From assembly GCA_965214795.1 (NCBI GenBank), contig OZ243976.1:1302001-1366000 (forward strand): 64,000 bases of DNA, read 5' to 3'. The notes beneath the pieces were generated by a model. That model worked only from the letters and a program-made list of their open reading frames with translations, was not told the origin of the DNA and did no database searches. Position 1 is the first letter of the stretch. Each line of letters begins with the position of its first letter. Positions 16,669 through 24,542 of this stretch are shown here, in pieces. Source of the DNA: JAJDXW01 sp965214795 (GTDB lineage Bacteria; Pseudomonadota; Gammaproteobacteria; HK1). Made by a program: the position numbers and the translations under genes.

Positions 16669-16696
16669 TTTCGCTTTCGCTCCTTCCCCGGTGCCG

Positions 16697-17710
16697 TCAG
16701 TACTTCTTTCGGGCGAGCTGGTTGAGCACGACCCCGAAGACGATGACGATGCCGATGAACATGTCGAGATAAAAGCCGGGCAGCTTCGCCAGGATGATCA
16801 CGTCCTTGACCATCTGCAGGATGAAGGTCCCGACGACGATGCCGACGATCGCTCCGCGGCCGCCGGCGAGCGCCAAGCCTCCGATGACGCAAATCGCGAT
16901 CGCTTCCAGCTCGAGAAAGAGCACGGGAGTCGACGTCGCGGAATTGATTCGCGTGGTGCTGATGATACCGGCGAACGTGGCGAGGCCGGAGCAGATGACG
17001 AAGGCGAGCAGCTTCGTTCGCACCACGTTGATGCCGACCGAAAACGCCGCGTCGCGGTTGCCTCCAGCGGCGAAAAAGTGGTTGCCGAGGCGATGCCGGT
17101 TCAGGAAGAGGTAGCAGACGACCGCGATCCCGATGAACCAGAGGAACTGCGCCTGCATGTACGCGCCGAGGCGACCGGTCAGCGCATCCTCGAAACCATC
17201 CGGCGGGAAGAAGCTGAGCGGGCGGTTGTTGGCGATGATGCGCGCCCCGGCACGCAGGATGAACAGCATGCCGAGCGTGGTTATGAAGGATGGTATGCCG
17301 AACCGGGTCGTGATGACCCCGTTGATCAACCCGATCGCCATCCCGGTACCCATGCCGGCGATAATGGCGAGGGCAAGCGGAACGTCGTTCACGTAGGCGA
17401 ACACCATCACGTAGGGCGCGACGATGAAGACGGCGCCCACGGACAGGTCGAACTCGCCGCAGATCATCAGCAGGCCGACCCCGAGCGCCATGATCCCGAG
17501 CGGAGGGATCGCCCGCATCAGGATTCGAATATTGGCCGACTGCAGGAACCGGAAATCGTCCGGTATGCTCAGCGACACGATGACGCAGACGGCGAGGAAC
17601 ACGAGGAACACGAGGACGACGTTGCCGGCCGGATGGGCGCGAAACCGATCGAAGACGCTCGCGCCCGCGTAGCGATCCCGGGCCGTGTTTCTGCGTCCGA
17701 ATTCCGCCAT
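16697..17710 (-). CDS. CUT2 sugar ABC transporter permease (RbsC/FrcC type)
   Basis: 337-residue permease. The family core GVGLLMICGEFDLSVGAVF, the GVITTRFGIPSFITTLGML segment and the C-terminal GGLALAGGRGAIVGIVVG loop are present, with about ten helices. It is a paralogue of the next gene upstream (shared FLNRHRLGNHF and AAGGNRDAAFSVGINV-like segments), so the importer probably uses a heterodimeric membrane domain. 12 bp separate the two permease genes. Confidence 0.9.
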   Translation of the reverse strand: MAEFGRRNTARDRYAGASVFDRFRAHPAGNVVLVFLVFLAVCVIVSLSIPDDFRFLQSANIRILMRAIPPLGIMALGVGLLMICGEFDLSVGAVFIVAPYVMVFAYVNDVPLALAIIAGMGTGMAIGLINGVITTRFGIPSFITTLGMLFILRAGARIIANNRPLSFFPPDGFEDALTGRLGAYMQAQFLWFIGIAVVCYLFLNRHRLGNHFFAAGGNRDAAFSVGINVVRTKLLAFVICSGLATFAGIISTTRINSATSTPVLFLELEAIAICVIGGLALAGGRGAIVGIVVGTFILQMVKDVIILAKLPGFYLDMFIGIVIVFGVVLNQLARKKY

Positions 17711-17722
17711 GCCGGGCCCTGA

Positions 17723-18778
17723 TCAGCCGGACTGTCCGCCGACCCGTCGCGCGAACCAGGCGTTGACGATGACCGCGACAATCACGATCGCTCCGACGAA
17801 CCCCTGCAGGTAGACGCCGGGGGCGCGCAGAAGGATGAGGAGGTTGTCGACGGTGAGGATGAGGGCGACCCCGAGACAGATGCCGAGCACCGTGCCCCGG
17901 CCCCCGAAGAGGTAAACGCCGCCGACGACGCAGGCGGCGATGGCCTGAAGCTCGAGCCCGGTGAGGGTCTGGGCGGGGATGATCGCGCCGACCCGGGTTG
18001 CCGAAATCGTTCCCGCGATTGCTGCGCCCACCGAACAGATGACGAACCCGACCCGTTTGACCCGGTTCACGTTGACGCCGACGGCGATCGCCGCCTCGCG
18101 GTTCCCGCCGACGGCAAGAAAATGATTGCCGAGTCGATGTCGGTTCAGGAAGACACAGGCGAGTACCGCGAAGAAGAGGAACCACAGGAATTGGACATAC
18201 AATGGCCCCGCGATGTGGCCGGTGAGGATCGCCTCGAACGTCTCACCGGGATTGATCGTTACCTGCTCGGAAGACGACGACTTGGGGTCCGACGAAAAGA
18301 AGCGCACTACGCCACGCAGAAAGAACATCATTCCCAGCGTGGCGATGAAGGACGGAATCGCCAGCCGGGTCGTGATGACCCCGTTCGCGATTCCGACCAG
18401 GAGTCCGACAAGGAGGGCGAGCGGAATCGCCAACCAGAGGGGCCAACCCCATTCGTTGAGCGATACGCCCATCAGGTAGGGGGCAAGGGTGTAGACGCCG
18501 GCGACCGACAGATCGAATTCGCCGGCAATCATCAGGAGCCCGACGCCGAGAGCGAGTATCCCGAGAGTCGGTATGGTCTGGAACAGCACGCCGAGATTGC
18601 CGGGGGCGAGGAACCGGAAGTCGTCGGGCCTCGCGAGTCCGATGACGATGAGAGTGAGGAGGAAGGCTCCGTAGAGAAAGACGATGTTGGCGGCGGGGTA
18701 TCGGCGGAAGCGCGTCCATGGTGTCTGGCGAACGTAGCGAGCCGCGCCCGTGCCGCCGTTCGATTCCAGTGCGCTCAT
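17723..18778 (-). CDS. CUT2 sugar ABC transporter permease (paralogous subunit)
   Basis: 351-residue permease with GVGLLMIAGEFDLSVAGVY, GVITTRLAIPSFIATLGMMF and GGVYLFGGRGTVLGICLG. An insert around residues 165-180 (SSDPKSSSSEQV) is absent from its partner. Paired permeases of this kind follow one binding protein in many CUT2 operons. Its transcript leader contains the 42-base palindrome described separately. Confidence 0.9.
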   Translation of the reverse strand: MSALESNGGTGAARYVRQTPWTRFRRYPAANIVFLYGAFLLTLIVIGLARPDDFRFLAPGNLGVLFQTIPTLGILALGVGLLMIAGEFDLSVAGVYTLAPYLMGVSLNEWGWPLWLAIPLALLVGLLVGIANGVITTRLAIPSFIATLGMMFFLRGVVRFFSSDPKSSSSEQVTINPGETFEAILTGHIAGPLYVQFLWFLFFAVLACVFLNRHRLGNHFLAVGGNREAAIAVGVNVNRVKRVGFVICSVGAAIAGTISATRVGAIIPAQTLTGLELQAIAACVVGGVYLFGGRGTVLGICLGVALILTVDNLLILLRAPGVYLQGFVGAIVIVAVIVNAWFARRVGGQSG

Positions 18779-18815
18779 GTTCGTCGGGAATTCCCTGGCG
18801 GAGACCGGGCCCGCG

Positions 18816-18857
18816 CCTCCCCCGCGGCCGTCCGCAGGCGGACGGCCGCGGGGGAGG
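18816..18857. promoter_or_regulatory. 42-bp perfect palindrome (attenuator or mRNA-stability hairpin)
   Basis: Two 20-base arms (CCTCCCCCGCGGCCGTCCGC and its exact complement) around a 2-base centre. It lies between the binding-protein stop (18893) and the first permease start (18778), with no poly-T run. In sugar ABC operons such hairpins protect the abundant binding-protein message or attenuate the permease genes; that role is inferred here. Arms are perfect although almost all G+C. Confidence 0.75.
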
Positions 18858-18892
18858 AATTCCGGTTCCCGATTCGGGCGGCGTGCGGAACC

Positions 18893-19843
18893 CTAGCGAT
18901 AAGTCCCGGCGTGGTTGGTCGCCGCCTGCGCATTCGCCGCGTCGACGACACCGTTGCCCGTATCGACGTTTCCCGGCACCAGGTTGTAGCGGACCTGGTA
19001 GGCGATGAACATGACGGGGAGGAAGCCCTGCCAGAACGGCTGCTGGTCCATGGTTGCCGTCGTCAGTCCGGCGTTGATGTTCTCCATGATGCGCGGGTTG
19101 ACGTCGAACCCGCCGTTGGGCAGGTCGTCGAGCCCCGCCTCCTCCGCGGCTTGGGGGAGCACCGAGGTCGGCACGTTGCCGAGCCCGATCGCGCAGTCGG
19201 TATCCGGGTTGGCCAGCAGGTACTCGGCGACGATGTTGAGGTTCTCCGCGACCTGGTCGCCGGTGCCGATCATCTCACTCGTGATGCCTGCCGCATCCAG
19301 CGCCTTCTTGACGCCCTCGTAGCGTTTGCCGGCGTAGATGAGATCGGGGAATTCGACCGGCGCGACGCAGTGATCGCCTTCCTTGAGGCCGTGGTCCCTG
19401 ATCATCCTCGACCCGATGATGTAGCCGGAGGCGATGAAATCCTGGCCGACAAAGGCCTGGCGCGCGGTCGCCTCGTCGTCGATGTTCGAGGAGACGACGG
19501 CCAGCCCCGCCTCGCGGGCCTTCGCGATGACCTCGATCATCGCGTCCTTGACGGAGATCATCGGCACCACCCCGTCCTGCCGGTTGGCGATGGCGGTCTC
19601 GATGATGTTGATCTGGCGCTGCGGGTCGCCCTCGGCGTTCTGGATGTCGAGGTTGACGTCGAACTTCTCGGCCGCTTCCCTCGCGCCGTACATCAGCGGC
19701 TCGAAGAAGACGTTGCCCGGGCAGCAGTGGACGATGAGGGTCACGTCCACCTCGTCGTTGTCCAGCTTGGCCTGACCCGGTTGCGCTATCGACAATCCGA
19801 GGATCGCCGCTGCCAGTGCGACAGGAATCCGGTTTCGAGTCAT
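18893..19843 (-). CDS. CUT2 periplasmic sugar-binding protein (RbsB family)
   Basis: 316-residue type-I periplasmic binding protein. Start ATG 19843 with GGGAGGAA upstream; signal peptide MTRNRIPVALAAAILGLSIA ending near QPGQA. Landmarks are DPQRQINIIETAIANRQDGV (first domain), VVSSNIDDEATARQAFVGQD (hinge) and LTTATMDQQPFWQGFLPVMF at the C-terminus. A CC pair in VHCCPGNVFFEPL near the N-terminus is unusual. Second gene of the operon, 125 bp after the PhyH gene; ligand unknown. Confidence 0.9.
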   Translation of the reverse strand: MTRNRIPVALAAAILGLSIAQPGQAKLDNDEVDVTLIVHCCPGNVFFEPLMYGAREAAEKFDVNLDIQNAEGDPQRQINIIETAIANRQDGVVPMISVKDAMIEVIAKAREAGLAVVSSNIDDEATARQAFVGQDFIASGYIIGSRMIRDHGLKEGDHCVAPVEFPDLIYAGKRYEGVKKALDAAGITSEMIGTGDQVAENLNIVAEYLLANPDTDCAIGLGNVPTSVLPQAAEEAGLDDLPNGGFDVNPRIMENINAGLTTATMDQQPFWQGFLPVMFIAYQVRYNLVPGNVDTGNGVVDAANAQAATNHAGTYR

Positions 19844-19968
19844 GGTCTGATTTCCTCCCTTTGCTCTATGGCTGCCGGCTTCGCGGAACACCCGACCAAG
19901 GTGGCCGGATGTTCGTACAGGTTTCATCGTCACATAAGCCGTTCGGGTTGCATTCGCGGCATTCGCCG

Positions 19969-20901
19969 TCAGGCCGCTTCCTCCCATCGTTCGAGCCAGG
20001 GCCCGGTGCACGAATACTCGAAGCTGTCATCGGCGAGCCCTCGGTACGCCTGAACGTCGTCGAGCTGACCTTGCGACCACTCCGCCATGTCGAGACGGAA
20101 ATCAGGGTCGTCGCCCTTCCGCATCGGCACCAATGGCCGTTCGTCGAATCCTGCCGGCTCGCCGGGGCGTTGCCAGCGAAGGTCGGCCGTCCACCGAATC
20201 CGGTCCGAGTAATTCTCGGTCGAGCGGTGCGGCATCATCGTGTTGTGAAACAGCACCGAGCCCACCTTCATCTCGCAGGTGACACGCGCGCCTTCAGGAA
20301 GGTCGGCTTCGTCGATGTAGACGTACCAGGACTTCGGATGCCCGACCATGCACTCCTTGCGATGGCGGAACACCTGCCCCGAGCGGTGCCCGCCACGGAT
20401 CACCTCGAGCGTTCCGTTCTCCCGGCTCGCGTCGATGAACGGGATCCACGCCACCGGCTGGAGCGTCCGTTCCATTCCCGGGGTGAAATAGGCGGCGTCC
20501 TGGTGCCACGGGACGGTCATCAGCGGCGTATTCGGGGTCTTGGGCCGAATCACGCTGATCGGATGGCCGCAGATGTCGGGGCCGAGGAACCGTTCGACGA
20601 TGTCGAGGAGCTTGTCCGATGACCACAGTCTCGCCAGCGCCGGCCGAACCTGCTCCCGATTGTGGACCAGCGCAGCGGCGCCCGGCCATTGCTCCTCGAG
20701 CTTCGTGAGGCGATGGAAAAAGTCCTCGTCCGCGCAAGTGTCCTCGATCTTGCCCGCCCGATGGAGCTTCCGGGCCCATTCGTCCACGACCTGCTGGAGC
20801 TCGCTCATGACCGGCTGGAGGTCGTCGTCGGTCAGGAGATCCTCCACGACGAGAAAGCCGTCGTCGAAGTACTGCTGAACCTGCTGGTCGGTGAGTGCCA
20901 T
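19969..20901 (-). CDS. Phytanoyl-CoA dioxygenase (PhyH) family oxygenase
   Basis: 310-residue Fe(II)/2-oxoglutarate-dependent oxygenase. Iron ligands are His and Asp in VPWHQDAAYF and the distal His in TMMPHRSTENYS; the 2-oxoglutarate-binding Arg follows in DRIRWTADLRW. Starts at ATG 20901 after GGGGGAGGAACG. It leads the operon with the CUT2 importer and so probably hydroxylates or cleaves the imported compound or a derivative. PhyH enzymes act on acyl-CoAs, phosphonates, halogenation substrates and ectoine; no specific activity can be assigned. Confidence 0.88.
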   Translation of the reverse strand: MALTDQQVQQYFDDGFLVVEDLLTDDDLQPVMSELQQVVDEWARKLHRAGKIEDTCADEDFFHRLTKLEEQWPGAAALVHNREQVRPALARLWSSDKLLDIVERFLGPDICGHPISVIRPKTPNTPLMTVPWHQDAAYFTPGMERTLQPVAWIPFIDASRENGTLEVIRGGHRSGQVFRHRKECMVGHPKSWYVYIDEADLPEGARVTCEMKVGSVLFHNTMMPHRSTENYSDRIRWTADLRWQRPGEPAGFDERPLVPMRKGDDPDFRLDMAEWSQGQLDDVQAYRGLADDSFEYSCTGPWLERWEEAA

Positions 20902-20963
20902 GACGTTCCTCCCCCGAACCCGTCAGCGCAACCGGGCCCTCGATAGGCGCCCGAGACTGAACT

Positions 20964-20998
20964 GTCGACAATATAAGTCGACAATATAACAAGCGCAA
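20964..20998 (-). promoter_or_regulatory. Promoter with tandem GTCGACAATATAA operator repeats
   Basis: Two perfect adjacent copies of GTCGACAATATAA (20964-20976 and 20977-20989). On the minus strand TTGCGC (20998-20993) and TATATT (20975-20970) are spaced 17 bp, a good sigma-70-like promoter, with transcription expected to start near 20963, about 60 bases before the PhyH ATG. The two GTCGAC palindromes 13 bp apart would place a dimeric repressor on and next to the -10 box. No regulator gene is adjacent. Confidence 0.65.
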
Positions 20999-21084
20999 AT
21001 TTCGATTTCAACGCTGCCGATCCGACTCGCAGCGCACCGTTTTGCGAAGACGCAACTGCGGGCCGCGCTCCGAGCCGCGGCTGG

Positions 21085-21205
21085 CCTCGCTTCTTGTCCG
21101 GCGACGGGTGAACCGGGCCTGTTCAGCCGGCCATCGGGGAGCGCACCTCGTCGTCCGCGGGTCGATTCGCGCCTCATGGAGCGGCCCTCGACCGCACGGC
21201 CGGCC
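21085..21205 (+). repeat. RepE copy 3
   Basis: CTTGTCCGGCGACGGGTGAA, then CCGGGCCTGTTC, CCGGCCATCGGGGAGCGCA and CGTCGTCCGCGGGTCG. Closely matches the copy at 22934-23060; the two lie on either side of the desaturase/Rieske pair in the same orientation. Confidence 0.65.
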
Positions 21206-21262
21206 GATCCGCACCCGCGGCCGGCACTCGATCACGATGCAAAACGGTCCTGCGAGCCGCGG

Positions 21263-21394
21263 CAGCAGTTCTCATTTTGGCGCCTGACTTCACCCTGGGC
21301 CGCAAGCCGTCTTCTCCTTGCGACTCGATGCGGGGCGGATCGACGGTCGTGCCGGTCCGACCGCGGGACCCGACGGGCAAAATGAGAACTGCTG
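21263..21394 (+). mobile_element. RepA copy 3 (MITE-like, best preserved)
   Basis: 132-bp element with perfect 17-bp inverted ends CAGCAGTTCTCATTTTG and CAAAATGAGAACTGCTG. A perfect 9-bp target duplication GAGCCGCGG lies at 21254-21262 and 21395-21403. No open frame. It ends about 65 bp before the desaturase start, in its promoter/leader region. Confidence 0.9.
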
Positions 21395-21460
21395 GAGCCG
21401 CGGAGAAGAATGTGGATCGCAGGGCCGGGCATGGGTTACCATGCCGGACGGGGTGATAGC

Positions 21461-22525
21461 ATGGCCATTGCACGCAGGGACTACGGCCTGAACGGCGAGG
21501 AGACCCGGCGCGCCCGGGAGAGGGGCCTCGTCTCGGCGGAGTGGTACCGGACCCCGGTGCCGCGCGCGCGCCTCAAGGAGCTCATGAAGCGCCGCAACTT
21601 CCCCGCGCTTTGGCATCTCTTCCTCTGGTATGCGCTGATCGCGGGCTTCGGCGTCCTCACCTGGCTGACCTGGGGCACATGGTGGATGGTGCCCGCCTAT
21701 CTCGCCTACTGCACGGTTCTCACGGGTTCTTCCGATCCGCGCTGGCACGAGTTCGGCCACGGCACGGCGACCGCCATCCCGTGGCTCAACGACGCCGTCT
21801 ACAACTTCGCGTCGTTCTTCCTGCTGCGCGAGCCCACGGTGTGGCGCTGGAGCCACACGCGCCACCACACCGACACGATTATCGTCGGACGGGATCCGGA
21901 GATCGTGAACCCGCGGCCGCCGGACTTTCGCGCGCTGTTCCTCGCCGCCTTCAATCTCGCCGGAGGAATCAAGACCATCAAGCATGTGTTCATTCATGCG
22001 TTCGGCAAGAAGACCTTTCCGGAGGAGGACTTCGTGCCGGAGGCGGAGTGGGGGAGGGTGCATGCGGCCGCGCGCGCGTGGATCGCGATCTGGCTCGGCA
22101 CCATCGCGCTCGCGCTCGCGACCGGCTCGGTGCTGCCGATCGCGTTCGTGCTGGTGCCGCCGTTTCTCGGACACTGGATCGTGCTGTTCTTCGGGATGAC
22201 CCAGCACCTCGGCCTTGCCGAGGACGTGCTCGACCATCGCCTCTGTACCCGCACCATCTACATGAACCCGGTGCTGCGCTTCCTGTATCTGAACATGAAC
22301 TATCACCTCGAGCACCACATGTATCCGCTGGTGCCCTACCATGCCCTTCCCAGGCTGCACGAGGAGGTCAAGGCGGACTGCCCCCCACCCTGCCCGAGCG
22401 TCTGGGCGGCGTATCGGGAGATCATTCCGGTCATGTTCAAGCAGCGTCGCGACCCGGAGACCTGGATCGAGAAGGAGTTGCCCCCGGCCCGCGCCGAAAC
22501 GAAGGCGGCGGCCGTGGCGGGGTGA
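21461..22525 (+). CDS. Membrane fatty-acid desaturase family di-iron enzyme
   Basis: 354-residue integral membrane oxidase. The three His boxes are HEFGHGT near residue 95, HTRHHTD near 135 and NYHLEHHMYP near 285, the eight-histidine set of this superfamily. Hydrophobic helices flank the first box and lie before the third. I place the start at ATG 21461 (MAIARRDYGLNG); an in-frame ATG at 21410 is open but adds an atypical segment that begins right beside RepA. Followed by a Rieske ferredoxin gene, its likely electron donor. It could desaturate, hydroxylate or N-demethylate; the substrate is unknown. Confidence 0.85.
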   Translation: MAIARRDYGLNGEETRRARERGLVSAEWYRTPVPRARLKELMKRRNFPALWHLFLWYALIAGFGVLTWLTWGTWWMVPAYLAYCTVLTGSSDPRWHEFGHGTATAIPWLNDAVYNFASFFLLREPTVWRWSHTRHHTDTIIVGRDPEIVNPRPPDFRALFLAAFNLAGGIKTIKHVFIHAFGKKTFPEEDFVPEAEWGRVHAAARAWIAIWLGTIALALATGSVLPIAFVLVPPFLGHWIVLFFGMTQHLGLAEDVLDHRLCTRTIYMNPVLRFLYLNMNYHLEHHMYPLVPYHALPRLHEEVKADCPPPCPSVWAAYREIIPVMFKQRRDPETWIEKELPPARAETKAAAVAG

Positions 22526-22604
22526 AACGGGGTCGGGGCTCGGCGGGCCGGCGCGGCGCCGCGCGGTCGCGGCGAATGGGCCCGGCGGCTCGGAGGGGAA
22601 TGCG

Positions 22605-22919
22605 ATGAGCGACTGGGTCAGGGCCTGTGCGGTCGACGACATCGAGTCCGAGGACGTGACCCGCTTCGATCACGCCGGGCGGACATTCGCAATCTACCGC
22701 AGCCCCGACAACGAGTTTTACGCAACCGACGGACACTGCACCCACGAGGAGACGCATCTCGCCGAGGGCCTGGTGATCGAAGACGTGATCGTGTGTCCGA
22801 AGCACAACGGCCGGTTCCACTACAAGACCGGCCGGGCGCTGGGTGCGCCGGTTCTCGACGATCTGGACGTCTATCCGGTCCGGGTCGAGAACGGCTCCGT
22901 CTACGTGGATATCGGCTGA
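22605..22919 (+). CDS. Rieske-type [2Fe-2S] ferredoxin
   Basis: 104-residue soluble Rieske protein. The cluster ligands are in CTHEETH and CPKHNGRFHY (Cys-x-His and Cys-x-x-His). Strong GGAGGGG site before ATG 22605. Length and the sequence LGAPVLDDLDVYPVRVENG are typical of oxygenase ferredoxins (CarAc/MocE-like). Placed 79 bp behind the desaturase in the same direction, so it most likely feeds electrons to it. No ferredoxin reductase gene is near. Confidence 0.9.
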   Translation: MSDWVRACAVDDIESEDVTRFDHAGRTFAIYRSPDNEFYATDGHCTHEETHLAEGLVIEDVIVCPKHNGRFHYKTGRALGAPVLDDLDVYPVRVENGSVYVDIG

Positions 22920-22933
22920 CCGGCGCCCCCACC

Positions 22934-23060
22934 AGGGCTCGTTTCCTGTCCGGCGACGGGTGAACCGGGCCTGTTCGGCAGGCCATCGGGGAGCGCAATT
23001 CGTCGTCCGCGTGTCGGTTCGCGCCTCACGAAGCCGCCCTCGAGCGTACGGCAGGTCGCT
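22934..23060 (+). repeat. RepE copy 4
   Basis: AGGGCTCGTTTCCTGTCCGG, CGACGGGTGAACCGGGCCTG, CAGGCCATCGGGGAGCGCAA and GTTCGCGCCTCACGAAGCCG. The best-matching partner is copy 3. It begins about 15 bases after the Rieske stop codon. Confidence 0.65.
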
Positions 23061-23157
23061 AAAGGAATGGTCCTGGCGCCCCCACCCCCATCGTTGCCGA
23101 ACCCGCGCGACAATGCCATGCTCTCGGGTCCGCAACGACGCAATCGGGATGATCGGC

Positions 23158-24423
23158 ATGCGCTTCGGGGTCTTCTACGAGCTGCAGCTCCCCAAGCCGT
23201 GGGGCGAAAGCGACGAGCACCGTCTGTTCAAGGAGGCGCTCGAGCAGGTGGTTCTCGCCGACCGGCTCGGATTCGATCATGCCTGGGAGGTCGAGCATCA
23301 TTTCCTCGACGAGTACTCCCACTCGTCGGCCCCGGAGGTCTTTCTCGCGGCGGCGGCGGCTCGCACCTCGGGCATCCGGCTCGGGCACGGGATCCGCCAG
23401 GTGATCCCGAACTACAACCACCCCGCGCGCACCGCCGAGTGCGTGGCGACCCTGGACCTCCTGTCGGACGGACGGGTGGACCTCGGGATCGGGGAAGGGG
23501 CGACCCGGCTCGAGCTCGGGGCGTTCGGCATCCGGGCGAAGACCAAGCGGGCACGGTCCCTGGAGGCGGCCGAGCAGATCTGCAACATGATGGTGCTCAC
23601 CCCCTACCCCGGCTTCGAGGGGGAGGGGTTCTCCATGCCGTGCCGCAACGTTCTGCCGAAACCCATCCAGCGCCCCCATCCCCCCATCTGGATGGCGTGC
23701 ACGAACCGCGAGACCATCAAGGTCGCGGCGCGCAACGGGGTCGGGGCGCTCGCCTTCTCCTTCCTGGATCCCGACGAGGCTCGCAACTGGTCGAAGATCT
23801 ACTACGACATCATCCGCAGCGACGAGTGCGTGCCGCTCGGACACGCCGTCAATCCGAACCTCGCCATGGTCTCCGCCTTCTCGCTGCACGAGGATCGCGC
23901 GGAGGCGATCCGGCGCGGCCAGGACCACTTCGAGTTCTTCCGTTACGCGCAACAGAAGCTCGTGGCGGAGGACTTCGTGCCCGGCTACAGCGACATGTGG
24001 AACGAGTTCAAGGAGAAGCGGGGCGATGCGTCCGACCGGCTCATCCAGGCCGCCCTCGCCCGGGCGGAGTTCGACGGGGCCGGGATCGGGACCCCCGCCG
24101 ACATGGAGCGCCATCTCCGGGACTTTCAGGAGGCAGGGGTCGACCAGGTCATCTTCATGCAGCAGGCGGGGCGCAACAGCCACTCGAACATCTGCGAATC
24201 GCTGGAGCTGTTCGCCCGGACGGTGATGCCGAAGTTCCAGGCCGAAGCGCCCGGGCGCGAGGCGCGCAAGGTGGAATCGCTCCGCCCGCACCTCGAGGCC
24301 GCGATGGCCCGCAAACGGTTCATGCCGCCCATCGCCCGCGAGGACGTCCCGGTCGTCCCGGCGGCGGTGAAGGCGGCGACCTTCGACGCGCTCGCGACGG
24401 CGCGGCAGAGCGCCGCCGATTGA
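23158..24423 (+). CDS. Luciferase-like (LLM) flavin-dependent monooxygenase
   Basis: 421-residue TIM-barrel flavoprotein. Opening MRFGVFYELQLPKPW, then HAWEVEHHFLDEYSHSSAPE, RLGHGIRQVIPNYNHPART, GRVDLGIGEGATRLELGAFG and HPPIWMACTNRETI follow the luciferase-family order. ATG 23158 fits the family start; ATG 23149 and ATG 23113 are in frame upstream. It has a long C-terminal tail after residue 370. It belongs to a different subgroup from the 11-12-kb enzyme. Neighbouring MFS carrier in the same direction may share a function. Confidence 0.87.
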   Translation: MRFGVFYELQLPKPWGESDEHRLFKEALEQVVLADRLGFDHAWEVEHHFLDEYSHSSAPEVFLAAAAARTSGIRLGHGIRQVIPNYNHPARTAECVATLDLLSDGRVDLGIGEGATRLELGAFGIRAKTKRARSLEAAEQICNMMVLTPYPGFEGEGFSMPCRNVLPKPIQRPHPPIWMACTNRETIKVAARNGVGALAFSFLDPDEARNWSKIYYDIIRSDECVPLGHAVNPNLAMVSAFSLHEDRAEAIRRGQDHFEFFRYAQQKLVAEDFVPGYSDMWNEFKEKRGDASDRLIQAALARAEFDGAGIGTPADMERHLRDFQEAGVDQVIFMQQAGRNSHSNICESLELFARTVMPKFQAEAPGREARKVESLRPHLEAAMARKRFMPPIAREDVPVVPAAVKAATFDALATARQSAAD

Positions 24424-24542
24424 GCTCCGGCTGACCCCGGGTCCCGCCTTCCGGCATTGGAGGCGGTAGGCTGGCCCGGCCGATATCAACCGGCGCGCGG
24501 GGCGCTCTCCGGCGCCTTTCCCTCTCCGTCTACGCCCCGGCC

